A stretch of DNA of 64,000 nucleotides from Rhyacophila brunnea (taxonomy: Eukaryota; Arthropoda; Insecta; Trichoptera; Rhyacophilidae), in assembly GCA_022495005.1 (NCBI GenBank), contig JAGYXB010001748.1, forward strand, positions 682,001-746,000. The letters run 5' to 3'. The notes beneath the pieces are model-generated. The model was not told the origin of the DNA, did no database searches, and was given only the letters and a program-made list of their open reading frames with translations. A program made the position numbers and the translations under genes. Shown here in pieces: positions 1 through 13,025 of this stretch (its first letter is position 1; every line of letters begins with the position of its first letter).

Positions 1-377
1 GTTATATGAGATTGCTGTTTCTGATAGTAAAGACTTGATGAATAGGTTAGCGAGATTTAAAATAGTAAAGCAAATCATGGTGCATGACCTTTCTGCTTCA
101 TTAATCTAATTAGTCAGCCAAATATAAAACTGCCGTAAAACGTATGAGATCATGGTGGAATTACTTGTTAAAAGTGCGAAGCATTGTTTTCTCCAATCAT
201 TCTCATTTTTATTAATTTATGTGAAAACATAAAATGAATTGGCAACTTCCTCGTGGGTAATAAATCAAACTTCATTTAAACTCAGTTTATTTCTAATGTA
301 GTTATTTGTGATTAAAAGTATTTTTTCTGTTATATTTTCGTTTTATTTTATTTTCCATACAAATCGATAAATAAATC

Positions 378-464
378 AATCCCGAAAGTTTCGGGATTAT
401 GTTTACCAATCCCGGGATTCATAGATATCGAAAATAGTTTGGGATCCCGGGATTGGAATCCCTA
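378..464. mobile_element. Terminal fragment of a hAT-like short element
   Basis: The stretch repeats the theme 'cccgggatt' in both orientations and ends in 'ggaatcccta', the reverse of a TAGGGATT terminus. The element at 9687-10327 begins and ends with the same TAGGGATT type of end. No matching left end is visible within the window, so this is either truncated or starts before base 1. No coding sequence is seen. The assignment rests only on the terminus type. Confidence 0.3.
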
Positions 465-1679
465 CTTATTACCTGGAGAGAGCACCGTTGTTATATTTAT
501 TTTTAAATAATGACAATTATATTTCTTCTTTATTAATTATAGGTCCAAACACCTCAGAAAAAATAATTCAAATAAAAATAAGCTAACATTTCTCCTTCCT
601 TTGCTAAATACAAAATAACCCAATTAAAACCAAAGTCAAAATATTATCTCATCTATGTATTAAATAAACCACCCATGCCTTTTCATAGAAGGCTTTGAAT
701 ATTATGTTTTGTTTAATTACTTTATTATCTGAGCTGATTTATATTTATAAATATAATTTATTCATGTTGAATATTATAATTGTTTATATTTTATTTTATG
801 TTTGTTTTGATAAAAGTCGTTATTAATAAAGGTGTTTATATTAAATATAATTTCACAAAACATCGAATTCTGTTTTTATTCAACTTAAAAAACATTAACC
901 TAACTAGTCGTGAAATCTATTTTCCGCGTCATTCATTCTATGTTATTACCTCTTTAATGTTATTCTTTTTTTATTAAAACTTGAAGAAAAAAAGAAAATT
1001 CAATATTTTATAGTAGTATTACGGGGTAATATATAGTGTTTACCTTTATTTTATGCTATCCCAACTTCTTGCTAATACGTTAAGGGAAAACTTTTAGATC
1101 TGATTATTTTTCTTTGAGGCAAACTTATGTACAACTACTTTACTTGAAATGAGTTCACATTTTCCAAAGTTTCGTGTTATTATCTAGCAAATGTAATTTT
1201 ATGTTCATATTTTAAGAGATGGGTAAAGTAGTAGGGCTCGGTTGAATTGAATCATGTTCAATTATAATTATAACTTTTGAAAACTTTTATTCTCGAGTTC
1301 GTTTAATTTCTAATAATTATTGTATAATTTAGAAATAATTAATTATTCATAAATTTTACATAAGGAACATTTATTTTTTAGTCATTCATGTATGTTTTCA
1401 AATATTCTCGATTAAATAATACAATAATAATATTATATAAGATAGCATTAAAATATGATATGTTTTTAAAATAATATATAATAATATTAACAATAAAAAT
1501 AGATAACACTGATGAACTTATATATCATATATAATTATAATAGGAACATTTCTTTAATCTAAATACCTTAAGTATCCTTAGTGGCATAGTATATCTTCCT
1601 GTCCCCTGGATACTTCAAGTATACCCAAAATAGAAACCATATTCCTTGCTTGGATCTAATTGCTTATTTATTGTTTCAG
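465..1679. other. AT-rich sequence, nothing recognised
   Basis: Very AT-rich DNA with only chance ORFs (for example 780-977, rich in Phe, Tyr, Leu and Ile, with no domain). No inverted-repeat ends or RNA-gene signals were seen. The last 20 bases form the pyrimidine-rich acceptor of the candidate exon that follows. Confidence 0.5.
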
Positions 1680-1780
1680 GTACTCCACAGAGCGACACTC
1701 ACCTATTATGTAACAGACACTACTCTCAAAATAGGGGTGTGCCTAGGGATCCAAATGTCTCAAAACTCAAGAGACATAAG
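1680..1780 (+). CDS. Candidate internal exon (101 nt) of an unknown host gene
   Basis: The segment is preceded by a pyrimidine-rich tract ending 'ttattgtttcag' and followed by a good donor, CATAAG|GTAAGG. One frame is open throughout and beyond both edges (bases 1646-1882). The peptide is hydrophilic, includes a run reading HYSQNRGVPRDPNVSK, and has no recognised domain. The base composition is less AT-rich than its surroundings. I infer an exon from splice signals only; a non-coding transcript or a chance pair of sites is equally possible. No partner exon could be phased with it. Confidence 0.25.
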
Positions 1781-3819
1781 GTAAGGTCTTTCCGCTGTAG
1801 GTCCAAGCCTAGAAAGCTGCTAAGTATCTTTAATAAAAAATACATAATCAAACAATTTAATAATAACATTGAAAAATTCTGATCATACTTGGTTAATACT
1901 AATGTTATTTATTACGGTTTCAATCTGTATTTTAATTTTTCAATATTAATCTGATGGTATTAGTTCTGAATTTAAATAAATACTACCGAAGAAGAAAAAT
2001 GTTTAGGTAGGTAAGTACCTACATTTTCTGTAAATAGATTATAGCAAAATTTCTTAGTTGTTATGTACATTTCTTCAATCCCAAATAAATGACATCAAGA
2101 ATACGTATATAGATTATTTACAATATCGAGAATTTAAAAAGATATACGCCAAGGTTTCTTCTTGGTTTGGGAAAAAAATCTTTAGAAAAAATGATACTTT
2201 GATGTATTTTCATAAACGGAAATGAACTAGAAAATCCTAAAAAAACGCCACCTAAAAGTGTCAATTTTGAATTCAATATGAAAGCAGTAAAAACACATAA
2301 AGGGGCTGAAAAGCAAACAGTAAAAATCAATGTTTTTCAACATGTGTCGCGAAATAAAATATCTTATGGCGATTTATTATTACAACTCAATTTATAATCT
2401 TATAATATGATAAAATACAATTGTTAGTTTTCCTAATTAACATGTTATATCAATAATGTACTCCGTGTCGGTATAGGTCAGTGAACGTTGTTTTGTAAAT
2501 ACTCAAAACAGGGTAATTTATATTACTCGCTGTAATTTTAGTGGTAATTTATATAATATTGTATAATATCACATTACTTATTTTTGTATTACTTTACTGC
2601 TTTCAAATGAAACACAATTTAACCTGTTTTTCTCAACATGTCCAGTTACAAATTTAATATCTTAAATATCTTAAACTTATAATTTGTACTATTCACCCTG
2701 ACGTGTAAATAAATATATTTTAACATAATATACAAATGACTTTGATGAATATTGAGCTAAAAATTCACCAGTACACATACACATTGATGGTTGCTAAATT
2801 TATTCGGATAAGCTAAAGCTCAATGGTCAACTTATTAAAATATAATATAAATTTATAAATCATCCTATTTTTTGCTAGTAAGTACGGCACAGCTATTTTG
2901 ATACAATCTGAGGTTACTAACATACTGAGGTTCTACACAATTATTTTATGTATTTGACTTGTTATCATTGCATTACTGATTACTTATAGATATTGGATAA
3001 CTATTATTAAAATTCTATATGGAATAATATGTGGAAAAATAAATTAATTAGCACTATTTCTTGTAATTATAATATGTTATGTTTAACAAATTATCGTACA
3101 TACTTAAGGGTAAACGTTAAATAATCTTCTTTTACCGACTCTTCTTTGCTGAATGATAGTAATTTTTCTTCTTTTCCCTCCCCTTACTAGGGAAAGTGAA
3201 TGTGCGAACATAAATTTCCTTCAGCTAAGTATGTAATATTAATATTATTGTTCTCCGCCCGAAATAATACAGTGGTAAAAGAATAGAGTATTGAAACATG
3301 TTCTTATACAAGCATTTTTAATAAAACATCACACAATATCATTATAGAATCTATTAGCCTAATGTAGCGATTACAAATCACACTATATTGACTGGTAGGG
3401 AAAGCATAATATCTCAGCATTACCGGTTGTTTTCATAGATCGTAGATTTGTCAAATTTTCTTATTTAGTGTGATAATTAACACTAAACATTCCGAGTACT
3501 AATTTACGGTGGATAATAATTAATATGTATATAAGTATATAAAATAATAAAACGATTCCAATATAGGATAAAGGAGCTGCAAATGAAAGCCGTAAAGTGG
3601 GTTTAAAGATGTCTTGAATACAAAATTAATATTAAATCCATAATCGATCCTCATCGATTGCATGTAAATTGATCGGGCTAACCGCTGCACTTATCGCTGA
3701 CAGTAAAATATATTATATTGACAAAGGTAAGTAGTTACCTATAACAGGTTTTTTCGCACCACCAAATTGGCTAGGGCTAAATCACGTTTGGGCTCCTAAA
3801 AGATGACTTCCTATATTGT
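1781..3819. other. AT-rich intronic or intergenic sequence
   Basis: No coding frame, RNA gene or complete element recognised. Bases 3572-3590 resemble the left terminus of the hAT-like element at 10562 (gagctgcaaatg), but no partner end was found. Confidence 0.45.
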
Positions 3820-4590
3820 TCATAATGCGTACAGTGTTCAACAAATCTACTACTGCTTATGTATGCATATGAAACATGGACATCTAATACAAAATGAATC
3901 CAAAATCTACAACTAGCACAACGCATAGTGGAAAAGTGTGTGCAGAAAGACTGCAAAAATACAAACGCATAAAGAGTCAGATAAGAGTGTTTAAATTGAA
4001 TGTTATAAAAGTCACTAATCTGACAGACCAGCAATGGCTGTTAGTCTCTCAATCCTTTTCTGTGATATAGAGATATGACGCTAAACCAGGATATGTCACG
4101 AAAAGTTGAGGCTTTCGATATGTAGCTGTATATTATATGCAACCTCAAAATTTAGACTGACCAATGTTGATGTTCTCAATCGAATAGAAAAGGTCCGAGA
4201 ATAGTTCGTAGTACCAAAACCAGAAACAGTACAGTACCTTGGCCATATTATGAGAGGATAAAAATACAGCATTCCAAAATAGTCATCTAATGAAAGATCA
4301 ATGGTAAATAAAAGAGAGGATGACTCTGCATTGTTTGACTTAAAAACTTCTGTAATGGATATAAATGCAGTTCCACCGAACAGTTCCAGGTAGCATAGAT
4401 TACCCTGATGGTGGCCGACCTCCGTTAAAAGATGGCACAATAAAAATAAGAACAAAGTAATGGGCTGGTCTAGATAACCACTGGGAAAATGATGTCATAC
4501 AGTAGTATTCAAGTTTGGCAGATGTACATGACAGTGGATAAAAAGGGACCGAAACGAGTGGAATAAACTCGAGAATATCTTCGGCGACCC
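3820..4590 (+). pseudogene. Decayed non-LTR retrotransposon C-termini (two pieces joined)
   Basis: Translation in shifting plus-strand frames gives fragments typical of the C-terminal part of insect non-LTR retrotransposon polyproteins. A YAYETWTS stretch near 3869 resembles the usual Y-G-x-E-x-W-T block after the reverse transcriptase. At about 4238-4260 it reads YLGHIMRG, and at about 4412-4434 GRPPLKRW, followed by WNKLENIF at 4559-4582, the usual ending of a different lineage. Stops and frame changes are frequent throughout. The YLGHIMRG block and the GRPPxRW block normally belong to different element lineages, so this looks like one remnant inserted in or joined to another. No ORF is intact. 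The family call comes from motif memory, not a search. Confidence 0.5.
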
Positions 4591-5007
4591 TCGTAGTCTA
4601 GTGCGTAGAACGCTGGTATTTTATCCGATGACATCACATTATATTTATATAATTTTATCAACGTCTGGGTGGGTATCTGGAATTGTTTTTCTTCTATTAC
4701 TAACTACACTACTGTCATTTAGCCACATGACTTGCTGTAGTGTTCAAAATACTGTATATCAGAGGCGTGCGGTTCATAGATTCTGTGGATGCAGCGCATG
4801 CCATAATATATTCACATGATAGCAAAGGAACCATAGGTATAACAAATAAAAAACTGTAATAAAATGGTCTATGCTCCCTATGATAGCAATGCTCCATATT
4901 ATAGCAAATGTGCTGTGTATATAATTTGCTATTTAGTAGTATCTTTTTAAGTTTTGCATATAATTCCCCACTATTTAAATACTTTATTCATTTGTTTTGA
5001 AAATCGG

Positions 5008-5224
5008 CAGCGCTCGAAATGGAAAAGTTTACGAACCGGAGCGCTCGACAAATTTTCTGAAGATATTTACATAGTCATCAAATCGTATGTGTATTTTATT
5101 TCTATTCTATGGCCAATCTAGCTCAGACGGTCAACATATTTTTTCCACGAGACGGAGCGATAATTTTACAAATTTCACGGGCCGGAACGGCGCTCCGGTG
5201 CGTTCCGTTCCATTTCGAGCCCTG
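5008..5224. mobile_element. Non-autonomous hAT element (217 bp MITE)
   Basis: The left end reads CAGCGCTCGAAATGG and the right end, reversed, CAGGGCTCGAAATGG. These imperfect terminal inverted repeats continue inward through an ACCGGAGCGC block. The element is flanked by a perfect 8-bp direct repeat AAAATCGG (5000-5007 and 5225-5232), the target-duplication length of the hAT superfamily. It is too short to code for a transposase. The interior holds a GC-rich right arm. Confidence 0.85.
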
Positions 5225-6035
5225 AAAATCGGTCATTCAATATTCAGCAGAAAGAATAATATTATAAATTTGAAATATCCAGCGTAATTAAAAATGTTAT
5301 AGGTATCTCAAATGAACCATAGATCTGAAAAGACACTGCACGCTATTGATTTCGGTGTATATATTTTATTAAACATTTATATCAATGTATCCAGTATTGC
5401 ATATACCTCGGACGATGATGATAATGATATTAAATTATATAGTTCAAAAGCACTGATATACCTATATAGGTTATACGAAATAGAAAGTCTCTACTGCTGA
5501 TTGCTCCCTCACCCAGAGCGATCAGAAGGCTTAACAGACAGAGGTTCGGCTATATGACAATTTAATAGAAATGAGTTATTGATGCGACATGAAGGAATGG
5601 ATTTATCTTATCATTCTGACTTAAGTCAAACTAGTATCAACTCCACAAATGCGTCAGTATAAATCGCTCGAACAGCTGTTATCAGTTTATTTTTTATAAA
5701 CGTAACTGCTGGGACATACATTTATCATTAAAAGTCATCCATTATCTTACTTAATAGTGTATCGTTTTCATTGTTTTTATATACCTAATAAAGATGGGGT
5801 GTAATATGTACCTACCTAATAGGCACTATATATTATATGTAATCACAAAACTGTCAGAGATGCTGTTAAATACAATAAATTATATGCACAGTATTTAATA
5901 AAGCAACGTTTAATAAGTTTTAAAACCTTTTTTATATACCTACTGAATATAATATTATAAAAATAAATAATCTTATAAGAAAAATTGTAATTTTTGGTCG
6001 CCATCTTTGTATTTAATTGGTGTATATTTTTTTAA
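5225..6035. other. AT-rich sequence, nothing recognised
   Basis: Only short chance ORFs (for example 5312-5500). No terminal repeats, RNA-gene boxes or coding motifs noticed. Confidence 0.45.
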
Positions 6036-6105
6036 CCATGTCCGATCCTAAGAAGATCATATGGGTCTCCACATGGTGAAGGTTTGTATTAACAGATTTT
6101 TGTTT
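6036..6105 (-). mobile_element. tRNA-derived SINE, 3' body fragment
   Basis: Matches the shared body of the SINE family seen at 56630, 33915 and 60585. On the minus strand it reads from the AACAAAAATCTGTTAATAC block through the CCATGTGGAGACCC hairpin to GGATCGGACATGG. The tRNA-like head is missing. Confidence 0.6.
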
Positions 6106-7414
6106 TGGCTTATAAATTACAAAATATAAAATTTAGTACCATAAAATCTATGTCTTAACTGAAAATTAATCAAATCAGACGATAATCAGAGAAAAATTTA
6201 TATGTTATCCACCATCTTGGTATTTTATGAACTTCCAATAGCGAAATTTTAATTAGTATTCAACATCGTAACATATTTACATGTCCAATCTAAAAATCCA
6301 TAAAATCTGACGGTAATAATAGAAAAAATATTTTTTATCTCAAAACAAAATATTTTTAGATACATTTGGAATATTGCTATTCATCGTGTCAATTTTTTTT
6401 TATACAAAAGTAATTATTTAACTGTGATGCCGGACTAGAGATGAAAAAGATGGCCACGATCATCGACAACGTTGACACATACAAATATACTATAAGTAAA
6501 TAATAAAAATACATCATAATATATGAATATTTACTGTCGGTTTCATTGTAAGTAGGTATTATTTGTATTTTAAGGATGTTTCATTGAATTCCACTTTTCT
6601 ATGTCTTTCTGCATACTGATATCATCGCCTGTTCATTCTCATAAAATAAACGTGCCACAATATACCTGGCCGAGGATACCGGTAGTAGAAAATACTACTA
6701 ACCATTTTATATAATCTTTATTTATTATGCTCAGCTAAGTTTCGATATATCAAACCTAGACCCTCAAACTCTCTGCCTTTGACGTACGACAAGACATGCG
6801 ACACTACTGTTCCAAAAGATGTTGTATGTATCATCGTACGTATGTCGTGGTCGCCAAAATATATTATAACAATGATGCATATACTACTGATATGCCTTTT
6901 AATCATCAGAACCATTCAATTTATGTAAAATATTTAATGGAAAATATTATTTTAAACCATTATCTACTTAACTATTTTTTTTATTATTTTATCCCTGAGA
7001 TAAATATTTAATGAATCATCTTTTATAAGTTAGACTTTAAAATCGTATTTGTTTTTTTTTCGTAAAGATATTTCTTTGTCCATGTATGTATGCGTTAGTG
7101 TATATCTGTACTTTCCTGTGGGTATAAGCCATGTATATTTTGAACTTAAGATAAAAAAATCTTAAGCCAGATAAAGTTCGTTCAATCAATGTAGTAGTAC
7201 TGGATCATTAATTGTAGGCGATCAGTACTAAAAGTTGTAATGAAATAACAGTGATTGGCACTTCATGTGCTCCGCCGAAGTAACAAAAAAAATATATATA
7301 CTGACCTAAATAAAATGTTTTACCAGTCGTATATTATGTGTTTACTATTATATGTCGGCAGTAGCCTATCCCGTACCCGCAGGTTTTTGCGTGTAATCGC
7401 CGGTCACTGGTGCC
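6106..7414. other. AT-rich sequence, nothing recognised
   Basis: No recognisable element or exon. Overlapping short ORFs on the two strands at 6718-7011 carry no family motif. Confidence 0.45.
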
Positions 7415-7455
7415 AGCGATGGTCGAGTGGTGAAGTATCCGCTCTTGAAGCTCAA
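7415..7455 (+). repeat. tRNA-Ser-like half, probable SINE head remnant
   Basis: The segment GCGATGGTCGAGTGGT followed by a short anticodon-arm-like stretch resembles the 5' half of a tRNA-Ser, including an A-box. The same kind of head (GCGACGGCCGAGTGGT) begins the SINE at 60585. No B-box or acceptor 3' half follows, so this is not a functional tRNA gene. Confidence 0.35.
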
Positions 7456-8204
7456 AATAACGTGTATTTATTACAAAGATACAAAGTTATGCCACTGTTT
7501 GCAGTGAGGTATATCCAACAGGAACGTTAAATTACCAAAACTATATTCATCCCCACGTTAGAATCCATTATTAATGCATTATTATGCGAATAAACGTTAC
7601 CTACAATAAATTTTTAAAAAATCATAAAAGGGTTTAAAGTAACATTGCATTTTGTGCAAATTTATAATGCTTAAATAATCCTACAATCTAATATAAATCG
7701 CTTTAAGAATTATATGCAATTTTGTGTGTTATTTTTACGCTCGTGTAAATATTACAAGCTACGGGTAAAAGCGCCCAATAGAGCTTTTATATGGAATAAA
7801 TTTCAATGATCGTCATAAAGAGACTCGTTACTTTTACTTTGCGTAGACTAGTTCTGCGGAATAAACTGGATTTATGTTTCCGCTGCTTATTTGAAATATT
7901 TCATTCGAATGTAATAATCCTAAGACTTGCAAAAATCTGTAGTGGGTAGTTACCTACTACTGGAATTTTTAAACCGCAATTTCGTCATTAAACGTAACGT
8001 TATTGAAACTTATTTTGTATGCTCCATGTAAACTTAATATAAGCTCAACGATATAAATACCGTTTATTTTACATAATATTACGTTTCATAGAAAAAAACT
8101 AAAATAAATGTCATCAATAATCCTAATACTCTGTTAGGAAATCTGTTACTTTCTTATCAGATGGCAAAAAGGACGAATATTTTCGTTGAGGAAAAAAATA
8201 ACAG
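7456..8204. other. AT-rich sequence, nothing recognised
   Basis: No coding or repeat structure could be supported in this stretch. Confidence 0.45.
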
Positions 8205-8385
8205 TGAAGAACTGGCTCTCCAAAAAAATCTCCAGAGAACTTTTCAGTTTTTTGGTTACATGACCAGAAAGAAACTGGTTATTTTGAAAGTCTTATATGT
8301 ATATACGCAAAATTGAAAATACAGAGTTGGTTGGATGTGACTAGAACATTAAAAACAAGACATGATTCTCATCAGAGAAGAACAT
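8205..8385 (+). pseudogene. Non-LTR retrotransposon C-terminal scrap
   Basis: The plus strand near 8236 reads RTFQFFGYMTRKK. This fits the '(Q/E)xFGHxxR' block that sits after the reverse transcriptase in several insect non-LTR elements. Further degraded similarity (LDVTRTLKT) follows in the same area after frame changes. The stretch is short and heavily mutated, so clade assignment is not attempted. Confidence 0.4.
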
Positions 8386-9678
8386 GAAAATGAATAAGAA
8401 TCAGTATACCGGATAACCTTCTCCTCTACCTAATATCACATTTAAATTTAATGAAAGTCTTATTCTCTCTCACTTTCAACTTTATTCGATATAATCAACT
8501 TTCCACAGATATCATCACTATTAGTCATGTGTATTATATGAGTGTACCAAGAAGCGTCTGACGCCAAACATGATGAAAATTGAAGGATTTGTCCATCAAT
8601 ATACCTACTTTTTCCTGTATTATCGATGTTTCAAAAGTGTAAATAAATTATAAATCGGTTATGTGCATACAAAATAGTTTGAAACTCAATGCATAATCAC
8701 AGCTGTAAATATTTATTTTAAATTAAATTTAGTTTAAATAAAAAATCACACATTAGAATAAAAACAAGGTTCCACATAGCCAGCCACAAATTCGTCAGTG
8801 CATTTACACAATATTATATTTTCCAATCACGGTGAAATACAAAAAACACACAAGAATAGGTACACACTTTTTACATTTTGTTTTCAGACAAATATATATT
8901 GGTATATTAACGCTAAATGCATTGAATATATTATTTAAAAAGTTCTGAATAGATGCATATTATTACCAATATATACGAGCTTCTATATTATCATAGCGGT
9001 TAATAATTAATCGCTATGATAATAAGTTTAAGAATACTTTTTTAGTATATTTTTTTTTAAATATACATTAAGACGTCTATGCTTGATAATAAAAATTGTA
9101 CATAATATAATTTATTAACAAAGTGTCGCATTTTGAAAGATTATCTTGATTTCAATAAAAGAGATAAAATCATTCTTCCAATAATAAATCCATCTGTCAT
9201 ATAACCGTGCTAGAGGGAAGAAGGTTGTAGAGGTTATTTTAATAAAGCCATGAAACCAATGAAACGATAAATAATACTCTCATAATTTGACAGTTTGCGA
9301 TAATCTCTTTTTAGAAATTAAAGCCGAACTCAAAAACCTATAGCATTATTCTAGAATCTAGATGCTGAATAATTAATATATACCTGATATTCAATACAAT
9401 TAATACATTTGAAATAATGATTAATGTATCCGTTATTTACCCATATCACATTTAATTAAATCCAGTTTCAATGTATTATACTCATAAATAAGCATTCACA
9501 AATAATAATGTTATATAATAATAATATTGTGATATATATTAAGGTTTTTTTACAAATCATAATTAACCTGAATATATTCACCGCTATATGAAGGCCTCTG
9601 ATTCTATTCCTCTCAGCCCTGTGTACTACATTGCTACGTAATTCGGAAGAACGTAACCATCTTGTCTATCAAGAATTG
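8386..9678. other. AT-rich sequence with one short hairpin
   Basis: The only structure seen is a near-perfect inverted repeat at 8988-9003 and 9007-9022 (TTATCATAGCGGTTAA and its complement with one mismatch), with almost no loop. No gene or element ends were identified around it. Confidence 0.45.
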
Positions 9679-9686
9679 GCCTCTAT

Positions 9687-10327
9687 TAGGGATTGTAATA
9701 CCGAATGAAAATAACAATACCGGTATTTCGGTATTTCCTATTAAATACCGATATTCGTGAAATATATGGTAAAAACAGAAGTTTCTACCAATATACCAAA
9801 CGATATAAAAATCTCTTCAAAATATTATATATTATAGCAAAAATATCTAAATAGGTGCTTACATATTTTAAAAGTTCTTTTAAAATATAATAAAGGTGAG
9901 ATATGGTAGAGATTCAGATATTTACAAATACCTATAATACTATTGGCACTTTCTTCATGATTATACAAACGAACAATATTTAACCGAGATTTCATATATA
10001 TTATATACTTCAAAATACACTGGTCAACTAAAACCCGCGAGCGACTGGCGAAAACATTTGTATAAATTTAAAATTACATAAGTAGGTACCTACTTACTTT
10101 TAATGCAAGTGTATTCACCAAGGAAGTTGAAGGGCAAGGGAAGTAAACCAGACATCGCGTAACCCGACAAAAAATTACATTCCTATTAAACTTTTTATGT
10201 CAAATAATACTTTTTGTTTCCTCTTTCAACACCGAATACATCGGTATTGTCTGATTTTTACAACCGGTATTTCGGTATCAAAACATACTGCGATACCGGT
10301 TTTGAAATACCGGTATTTCAATCCCTA
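9687..10327. mobile_element. Non-autonomous hAT-like element (641 bp), TAGGGATTG ends
   Basis: Left end TAGGGATTGTAATACCG and right end (reversed) TAGGGATTGAAATACCG form terminal inverted repeats. Flanks GCCTCTAT (9679-9686) and GCCTATAT (10328-10335) match at 7 of 8 positions, as expected for an ageing hAT target duplication. Subterminal CCGGTATTTCGGTAT motifs repeat in both arms. There is no transposase. The short ORF at 9825-10013 has no family match. Confidence 0.75.
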
Positions 10328-10561
10328 GCCTATATATATACCGTTTAAATACACAACTGAAAGATTATTTATTCGTCCTTCTACATTATACATTACATAT
10401 TTTACCCAAGGTACTTTATTATCATATATACCTATATGATAAAAATTGGAAATCGATTTAGCATCCTGTCTGAGAACCAACAGAGATACCGAAATATTTG
10501 AAATCGGATGGTATACCCGATTTTATAATTCATTATTATAAGGTATAATGCTACAATATAC

Positions 10562-11066
10562 CAGAGCTGCAAATGGAAATCGAGTCGAACCATTAAGACG
10601 TAAACACCCATTAATTTAATTGGAACCTAAACCAGAATACATGCATCCAAACCATGAGAGCCTTCAACAGGAATGAACCACATCAAATATTGAGATTCGT
10701 GAGGCTCTATCATATTTTTTTTAAATTTTTAATATTCATAAATATTTTTTATATATCCCGATTTTCGACATAATATTTTTTACTAGACAATTTTAATATT
10801 GTAGTTTGTATCATATAATCTCGAAAAATAATATATTTGTATATTGGAAAAGAACAATTTATTTTAGGTTTTGAAGTATACTAAAATGCCATAATATATG
10901 TATAGCTAGGGTTGGTATGTATGTGTAGGTAAGTATATTAGTTTTTTTAGTAATCGGAAACTAACACTGGTATCGCGGTTCCTATTTTTGACATGGCAAA
11001 ACTGAGCCCAATTCGAAACATTAGAACCGAACCTCTTGAAAAAATCTGAAGATTCTAACAGCTCTG
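10562..11066. mobile_element. Non-autonomous hAT-like element (505 bp), CAGAGCTG ends
   Basis: Begins CAGAGCTG and ends CAGCTCTG, an 8-bp perfect terminal inverted repeat with the CAG start usual for hATs. Flanks CAATATAC (10554-10561) and CTCTATAC (11067-11074) agree at 6 of 8 positions. Inward of the ends, 'aatcgagtcgaacc' and 'ggttcggttctaatg' (reverse strand) are loosely alike. No ORF. The degraded target duplication leaves some doubt. Confidence 0.55.
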
Positions 11067-11074
11067 CTCTATAC

Positions 11075-12688
11075 CTACCAATAATAATGTATAAACTTGG
11101 TATTTAATGCGAAAGTCGTTAATTCTGGGAGTGCTATAACGTGTATGAATCTGGATTAAAAATCTTATTTTCATGATAGAAGATTATAATTCGGACAAAA
11201 GATAAAAACGTAATAGCGGTTACACGGTTTGGCTTTTACATCTCATTTCAGATGTCATTGTTTTGTAATGGTACTCATTTGATGCTTGTCAAAAGAGTAT
11301 TATTACTCATACTGAAATCGTATGTTTATACATGCATAGGCATACATATTGTGGGAATTACGAGGGTAGAGGAAAAGGTTCATGATAATATGCTAATCTT
11401 TAACACTTTACCACTCCAAATAATAATTTCATTTACTTAATGGCTGTTTGCGCATAAAATCTTAATATATAATATTCATAATGACAACATTCTAAGTATT
11501 GTTTTTTGTATTATTTATAAACCTATTGTGATTTTTTTCTTCATAATAATATATTGCTTGAGACTTATTTTAATATTTTTCATTCTTATAAGAAGAAAAT
11601 ATGACATAGATGATTAGTACCAAATAATGCAAACCTTTTATAACAACTTTATCGTTACTGAGACACACATACTCAGTTTCCTGCATGTATAAAAAGTAAA
11701 GTTATCATTCCCCATTATAGAGATGGTCGTGTTCCACTGTTCACTTATTCAGTTAGATTCCCTTTTTTATAAAATATGTAATAAACTACTGGCCTAGCAT
11801 AATAATATTATTAAGCCGTGTAAACGTCGTCTGAGCAATCCTATATTGTATAAAATATTACACATTTGAATCGAGAATTCATAAAAAATATATGAGACTT
11901 TATTCAGTAGACCATCTGTCAACCAAAAGTTTCTTTTAAAATTTACATCTCAGACAATTCTAATAAACTATACAGAGATCCCCAGTTTCGTCGTAGACTA
12001 TTACTACTACCTCATCATTACAGTCTAGTCCATTGGGACTCCACAATATTTACGGTTAAACTATGTCAACGAACGCGAATACGGTTGGACTATAAAAATC
12101 TAACGACAATGACACAGTCGCTTTGTAAGAATACATACCAATACAGTTATAAACACAATCAGCAACAAACAATTTTATTATTTTTGAAACAGTCATAACG
12201 TATGCCTACATCGTATACAAAAATGTTGAGTAATGACTGTAGAAAACAATATTGAAGTCCACTGGGAGTCTAAAGTTTTTGGGGAGATCTTTTGAATATA
12301 AACAAAACCAAATGTGGGGTGGTTCAAGGTTTATAAAATTACAAAAATATAAATAAATTAGTACGTACTTATAATAATCTCCTATATATTATTATCCTAC
12401 AGCTGTGCCCGTTTTTGCGAGCGATTGTGTGACTTATTCGTCATGTCCAATAGGTTTAAATGAAAAATTCAGTAGAGAAACGTTCTTTATTCAAGTATAA
12501 AAGTATGGAATTTGATAAATTTCGTTGTGTTTTAGGGTTTTTTAGACTGTTTTACAATAGATTTTCGATCGGCACGTGACTTTTTTTACAACACATATTA
12601 ATTAGGGAATTTATTTTTTCGATGTGTTTGCAACACTGAAAATATTATATTTCAAAATGGCGGCTACTCCGTCAATCGTAATGACAAT
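11075..12688. other. AT-rich sequence, nothing recognised
   Basis: No supported features. The ORF at 11252-11440 has no recognisable motif. Bases 11221-11251 include a weak acceptor-like tract (catctcatttcag) without a matching donor. Confidence 0.4.
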
Positions 12689-12734
12689 ATGATAAATAAT
12701 GCCTTTGTATTAGAAACAAGAGATGTTTATTTAG

Positions 12735-12852
12735 GTTTTGGTGACTTTTCGAAACGATACTACTCTCAATCAAGTGATTTGGCGAATTGTTTATGTTTTA
12801 GTGAATTTTTAATCCGGATATTATTCTCAATCAAGCGATTTGGTGCGATCTT
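12735..12852 (+). repeat. Two imperfect tandem copies of a ~60-bp unit
   Basis: The block 'gtttt(g/a)gtga-tttt' followed by 'ctcaatcaag(t/c)gatttgg' occurs twice, starting near 12735 and 12795. The period of about 60 nt is a multiple of three and lies inside an open frame (12689-12880) whose peptide has an internal echo. No domain is recognised, so the open frame may be only a by-product of the duplication. Confidence 0.5.
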
Positions 12853-13025
12853 AATTAACATAATATTACGCTTTCAGTAGAGGTTAAATAAAACTACCTA
12901 ATACATGTGTACCTATATTATATTAAAACACTATACTTATCCTAATAATACATTCAATCGTTTGAAGTTGTTATTAGATAATATAAAATTATAATATTAG
13001 ATTCATATTACCGGCGAAGTATACC

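Noticed and set aside
4583..4630. tRNA-like A-box ('cctcgtagtctagtgcgtagaacgc') suggesting a tRNA gene
   Set aside because: No B-box or 3' acceptor half at the right distance, and the segment continues from the LINE C-terminal reading (…LENIFGDPRS).
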